Origin: Morchella semilibera
Taxonomy: Eukaryota > Ascomycota > Pezizomycetes > Pezizales > Morchellaceae
Assembly: GCA_009192285.1 (NCBI GenBank)
Contig: WBVU01000019.1
Location: 124,001-188,000, forward strand
Direction of reading: 5' to 3'
DNA: 64,000 nt
Part shown: positions 60,681-64,000 of the stretch, piece by piece
How positions within the stretch are numbered: position 1 is the first letter of the stretch
Layout of the letters: every line of letters starts with the position of its first letter
The notes under the pieces: generated by a model
What the model saw: the letters and a program-made list of their open reading frames with translations, nothing else
What the model was told of the DNA's origin: nothing
The model's database searches: none
Position numbers and translations under genes: made by a program

Positions 60681-60716
60681 ACCCAACCGGGCACCCAACC
60701 GGGCACCCAACCAGGC
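60681..60716. repeat. 12-bp tandem repeat, three units
   Basis: Unit ACCCAACCGGGC repeated three times, the last with one change (ACCCAACCAGGC). A partial unit recurs near 60788. Confidence 0.85.
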
Positions 60717-61662
60717 GTAAAACCAACCAATCCCCATTTAACTAGCTAGACTTGAATTATACCTCTCGTGTAAGTATTCCGCATTCTACCCAACCGGGTC
60801 TAGATTTGGATGGGGACCGCAACCACCGTAAGAGACCAGTGGCAATCACGCTCTTCACGGCGTAAGGCATAGAAGCTAGTGTTCATTTGAGGTGGCTTAC
60901 GCTGTAATCTTGCCCGTATACGTCAGAAGACTGGTATCTCCCAGTGGAATAAAAAGGTACTGGGAACGTTCTGCAGATCTAGATCACAGATGGCATCACC
61001 ACATGCAGAATCGATATCCTGAGATTCGACAAGATACTGGCTCAAGCCCTAGAGCCTATAAAATTAGTAAAGGAACCAAAGAAAAGAAAGTATGCTATCG
61101 AATTTTAAAACGGACCAAATACTTATTTACTTTTAATTCCTGCCCATCATATGGGATACGGCCGGCGGAGTCACTCATGCTGAGTCACTCGCCAGAGATC
61201 GGGATAAGCACAGCTGTGTCATGGAGTCTCATGATTGGCTTGTGTAAAAAAAGGGTCCAGTAAACAAACCCTGTACATTTAGTCCACTGGTTGCCATGAT
61301 ATGTAAATATAGGTGATGTTGTCCAATTGAATCAGTAAGGCTTAGCTTGTAAAAGGTTCAGTCGTGTTCAGAACCAGAAAATTACCAGGTGATTGGTTTT
61401 GATCGAGACAAACTCCGGAAGTTAATCGTTTGTAGGAACAACTAACGCGTACTAATTCTCCACGAATTCCCTGTCTGTTTGAAGAGAATATGTTTGCCAC
61501 GTGCTCTACCATCATTAACTACATGTACTTACATAGTACTTAAGAGGCCAACGTGCCCCTTTCTCTTTTCTAAATAAACGTCATTAACAGCCGGACTGAG
61601 ATCTTTCACTTCATTTTCCTTTGGCTTCAAAATTTAGAGGTTTTCGAATTTCCTTAAATACG

Positions 61663-63053
61663 ATGATTCCCGTATATAGTCTTCTACATATCTATATCGC
61701 GCTATTGACGATTTTCTCAACAGTTTTCGGATTTGAAGAGGTTCTTGCTAGCACATCATTTCAGGAAAATAGGCATGGTGCAAGGCCTTTTGAGCATGAG
61801 GTGTACCCAGCGCTTAAATATACGGTGTTGGATGGTTTTTTCAGACAGAGCGATAAGAGTACTGATGATCGTACCTATGATCCTGTGGGTTTTCGTTATT
61901 TTACTAGTGAGACATACTGCTACTGAGTATGGCGATGCTAACAACGGTAATATAATAAATCAAAGCTCCTGGACTCTTTTGGACTTCAGTTTTCTGGGCC
62001 CCACCGTTGGGAGAGATTTGTAGAGCATATCTCTCTCTTGAATCAAAATGCACCTGTGGATGTTAGCTACAAAGTTTTGTACCTAGCAAGGCATGGCCAA
62101 GGACATCATAACGTTGCGGGTAAGTTTTTGTTTCTTCTTCTTCTCTTTTTTCATATAATGATGTTTATAAGTTAACTAAATTTAATACGATATCAGAACA
62201 CTATTTCGGAAATGAGGCTTGGGAGGTATGAGTTAATTAGATTTGATGTATATGGGATTTAGTTAATTTCTTTGCAGTGTTATTGGGCAATGAAAGGTAC
62301 CAATGGTACTTACCACTGGGTAAGTGTTCTTCTCAAGTCCTGCTATTCCCACCCAACTGACCTCCATAGGGACCTGATGCTCGCCTAACTGAAAAAGGCA
62401 TCTCCGAGGTACACCGTACCCGAGATGCCTGGAAGTCCCAAATCCCTTTTGGCATTCCCACCCCTCAAATCCACTATGTCTCTCCTCTATCACGTTCCCT
62501 CTCAACTCTTGTCGAGACCTGGAAGACGATTGCACTCGATCCTCCTCGACCGCTGGTAAATGAGCTTCTTCGAGAAACACTTTCCCTTCATTATGGGGAT
62601 CACCGCTCACCGGCCTCCGAATTGCGCGAACGTTATCCACAAGTAGAGTTTCCCGTGGACGGTTCGTTCCCAGAGGAAGACCCGCTGTGGAACTACCACC
62701 GCGAGTCTTTGCAAGGTCGTAACGCCCGTATAAAGTATGCCATGGACAACATGCTTGCCAATAACAATGCAACATATATCTCGATGACTTCCCACTCAGG
62801 AGTAATCAACTCGACTCTTGTAGCTCTTGGACACCGTCCATACAATCTTCAGACGGCGGGCATGATTCCTATCGTCGTGAAAGTGGAGCGGGACCAGGGT
62901 GGTCTACAGGGATGGTTCCAGCCGAATTATCCCTCGTCCAGGAATGATGATACTGGCCCAAGGGTGGAGGAGAGAGTAATCTGTGATGGCTACCCACCTG
63001 TTAATGTATCGGGATTGTACGAGAATGGGATGGGGGTTTGGCCATGGGCATAG
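61663..63053 (+). CDS. Secreted histidine phosphatase (phosphoglycerate mutase-like)
   Basis: Member of the histidine phosphatase superfamily, phosphoglycerate mutase-like branch common in fungi. Exons 61663-61884, 61966-62119, 62197-62225, 62278-62319, 62370-63053; 376 aa. The N terminus (YSLLHIYIALLTIFSTVFG) is a signal peptide or anchor. Family blocks in order: YTVLDGFFRQ, DSFGLQF, WERFVEHISLLN, the catalytic LARHGQGHHNVA with the phospho-accepting His, CYWAMKGTNGTYHW, GPDARLTEKGI, PTPQIHYVSPLSRSLST, NELLRETLSLHYGDHRS and the second His in SMTSHSGVINS. The C-terminal extension has likely N-glycosylation sites. Intron 1 was placed with donor GTGGGT and acceptor AAAG to preserve DP-LLDSFGLQF; this is the least certain junction. 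The ATG chosen is the first in the frame. Natural substrate is unknown. Convergent with the BTB gene. Confidence 0.9.
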
Positions 63054-63487
63054 GCTACTTCCGCTAAGTAGGCGAAAATTACGCCCTGGTAACGATCTGC
63101 AATATATCAGAGAGGCCTCTGGAAGGCACTCCCAACCAAAGATGTATGGTTGATTGAAGGTTGTAAATATTAAAGAAAGTAGAATACCCGTACTTAATGT
63201 TATCGATTTCATTTTAGTTGATAATTTTTGGCCTGCAAGAACTCGTAAAACCTGTGAAAGAGATATACTGAACAGTTTACAAACATGAGTGGAGGAAAGA
63301 TAAGAGGGAAAAAAAAATCACACCATGCATCCTCGCGATTAGGGATAGTAAAACAAAGTAAAGGGTATTTAGGTAACCAAAACGCCCCTAGAATACCATG
63401 CCATCCTTTACGTCCACATTGGATGCTCAACTTACACCCCCCCCCCTCTTCCTCCCTCCCCTCCTCCCTAGCCGAAGCAGCTTCCGA
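63054..63487. other. Short intergenic region between convergent genes
   Basis: 434 bp between the stop codons of the histidine phosphatase and BTB genes. It contains the 3' UTRs and a C-rich tract near 63,437. No gene seen. Confidence 0.6.
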
Positions 63488-64000
63488 TTACATGACTGAT
63501 GAGGTCCTTGGCCTCTTTCGGCTACTTCCGGGCCTCTTCTCGGAGGAAGGTGGTCCCATTTCGGTTACCGTTGTCCCTTCACGTTCCTCACGCTCAATGG
63601 TCCTTCCACCCTTGTGATCCTTGGCCTTTTCCTTCTGGTCAAGCACCATGGAGAGTATGTCGTAGGCGAATTGCGGGAATTCAAGGATCATACCCATGAA
63701 CTCCTTCTCAGCCTCATGACGTAGAACGTGACCTTTCAAAAACATATTAGCACTATGCAAACACTATGAGGGGGGGACAAAGGCTTACTTCTATGGGCCC
63801 AGAAGGTTGCGATAGGGTTCCTAATCGTCTTATCGTCCTTCGGTGTATTTGCATACACAAACCTCGCATATTCAAGCTCGCCCTTGGCGGTGGAATTGAT
63901 TCTGTGGATCTTGCTGTGTGCTAAGGTCTTGAGCTCTTCCATACCAAGCTTTTCGGCAAGGGTATACACCCTGGCATGCTTCAAGAGATGGGTCCCATCG
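63488..64000 (-). CDS. BTB/POZ domain protein, 3' part (continues beyond window)
   Basis: Two exons: 63789 to beyond 64000, and 63488-63732, joined by a 56-bp GT-AG intron with TGCTAAT branch-like sequence. The visible protein starts inside the C-terminal half of a BTB fold: HLLKHARVYTLAEKLGMEELKTLAHSKI is the helix pair typical of fungal BTB proteins of this type, followed by YANTPKDDKTIRNPIATFWAH and EFPQFAYDILSMVLDQKEKAK. The tail is charged and ends in KRPGSSRKRPRTSSVM, a possible nuclear localisation signal. Such proteins often act as dimerisation or Cullin-3 adaptor modules, but no second domain is visible here. The start codon lies outside the window. Confidence 0.85.

Larger units (their letters stand above)
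58937..61662. other. Divergent intergenic region
   Basis: Separates the secreted cysteine-rich gene (minus) from the histidine phosphatase gene (plus). It contains family C element copy 2, two C runs (60559-60570, 60638-60650), a 12-bp tandem repeat and TACATGTA at 59494, 59951 and 61520. Open frames at 60349-60585 and 60892-61263 carry no recognised motif. Confidence 0.5.

Overview
The window looks like nuclear DNA from a filamentous ascomycete (Pezizomycotina). Protein genes are broken by short introns with GT donors, CTAAC-type branch sites and AG acceptors, and the families are fungal: a Cdc42 GTPase with a CVLL prenylation box, a group X hybrid histidine kinase, Iwr1, an extracellular-type histidine phosphatase and DUF1349 proteins. 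Gene density is low. Nine genes occupy about 21 kb of span, and the rest is AT-rich intergenic DNA full of small inverted-repeat elements, microsatellites and long G or C homopolymers. A species cannot be named from the sequence alone.

Layout. 1.8-3.3 kb: cdc42 (minus, six exons). 3.3-13.9 kb: gene-poor, three small TIR elements. 13.9-16.8 kb: two convergent DUF1349 paralogues. 16.8-32.7 kb: a 16-kb desert with a Ty3/gypsy integrase fragment and one short open frame. 32.7-34.5 kb: iwr1 (minus). 35.2-36.2 kb: three TIR elements in 1.1 kb. 36.6-39.4 kb: an unusual gene with a retropepsin-like and an RNase H-like domain, both lacking catalytic residues. 40.1-41.5 kb: agmatinase-family gene with a signal peptide. 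44.0-51.8 kb: the hybrid histidine kinase (minus, eight exons, about 2,430 aa). 51.8-58.4 kb: desert with nested foldback elements. 58.4-58.9 kb: small secreted cysteine-rich protein (minus). 61.7-63.1 kb: secreted histidine phosphatase (plus). 63.5 kb to the right edge: 3' part of a BTB/POZ gene (minus).

The genes do not form an evident pathway. Cdc42 (polarity), the histidine kinase (stress sensing) and Iwr1 (RNA polymerase II import) are housekeeping or signalling genes. The secreted phosphatase, the secreted agmatinase-like protein and the cysteine-rich protein are candidate surface or host-interaction proteins sitting in repeat-rich DNA.

Three window-wide patterns deserve attention. (1) The palindrome TACATGTA occurs at least 44 times by hand count, all outside coding exons. 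(2) Several families of TA-flanked TIR elements are present without any transposase. (3) Four genes carry one-base frameshifts located at homopolymer runs, which points to consensus errors at least as strongly as to gene decay.
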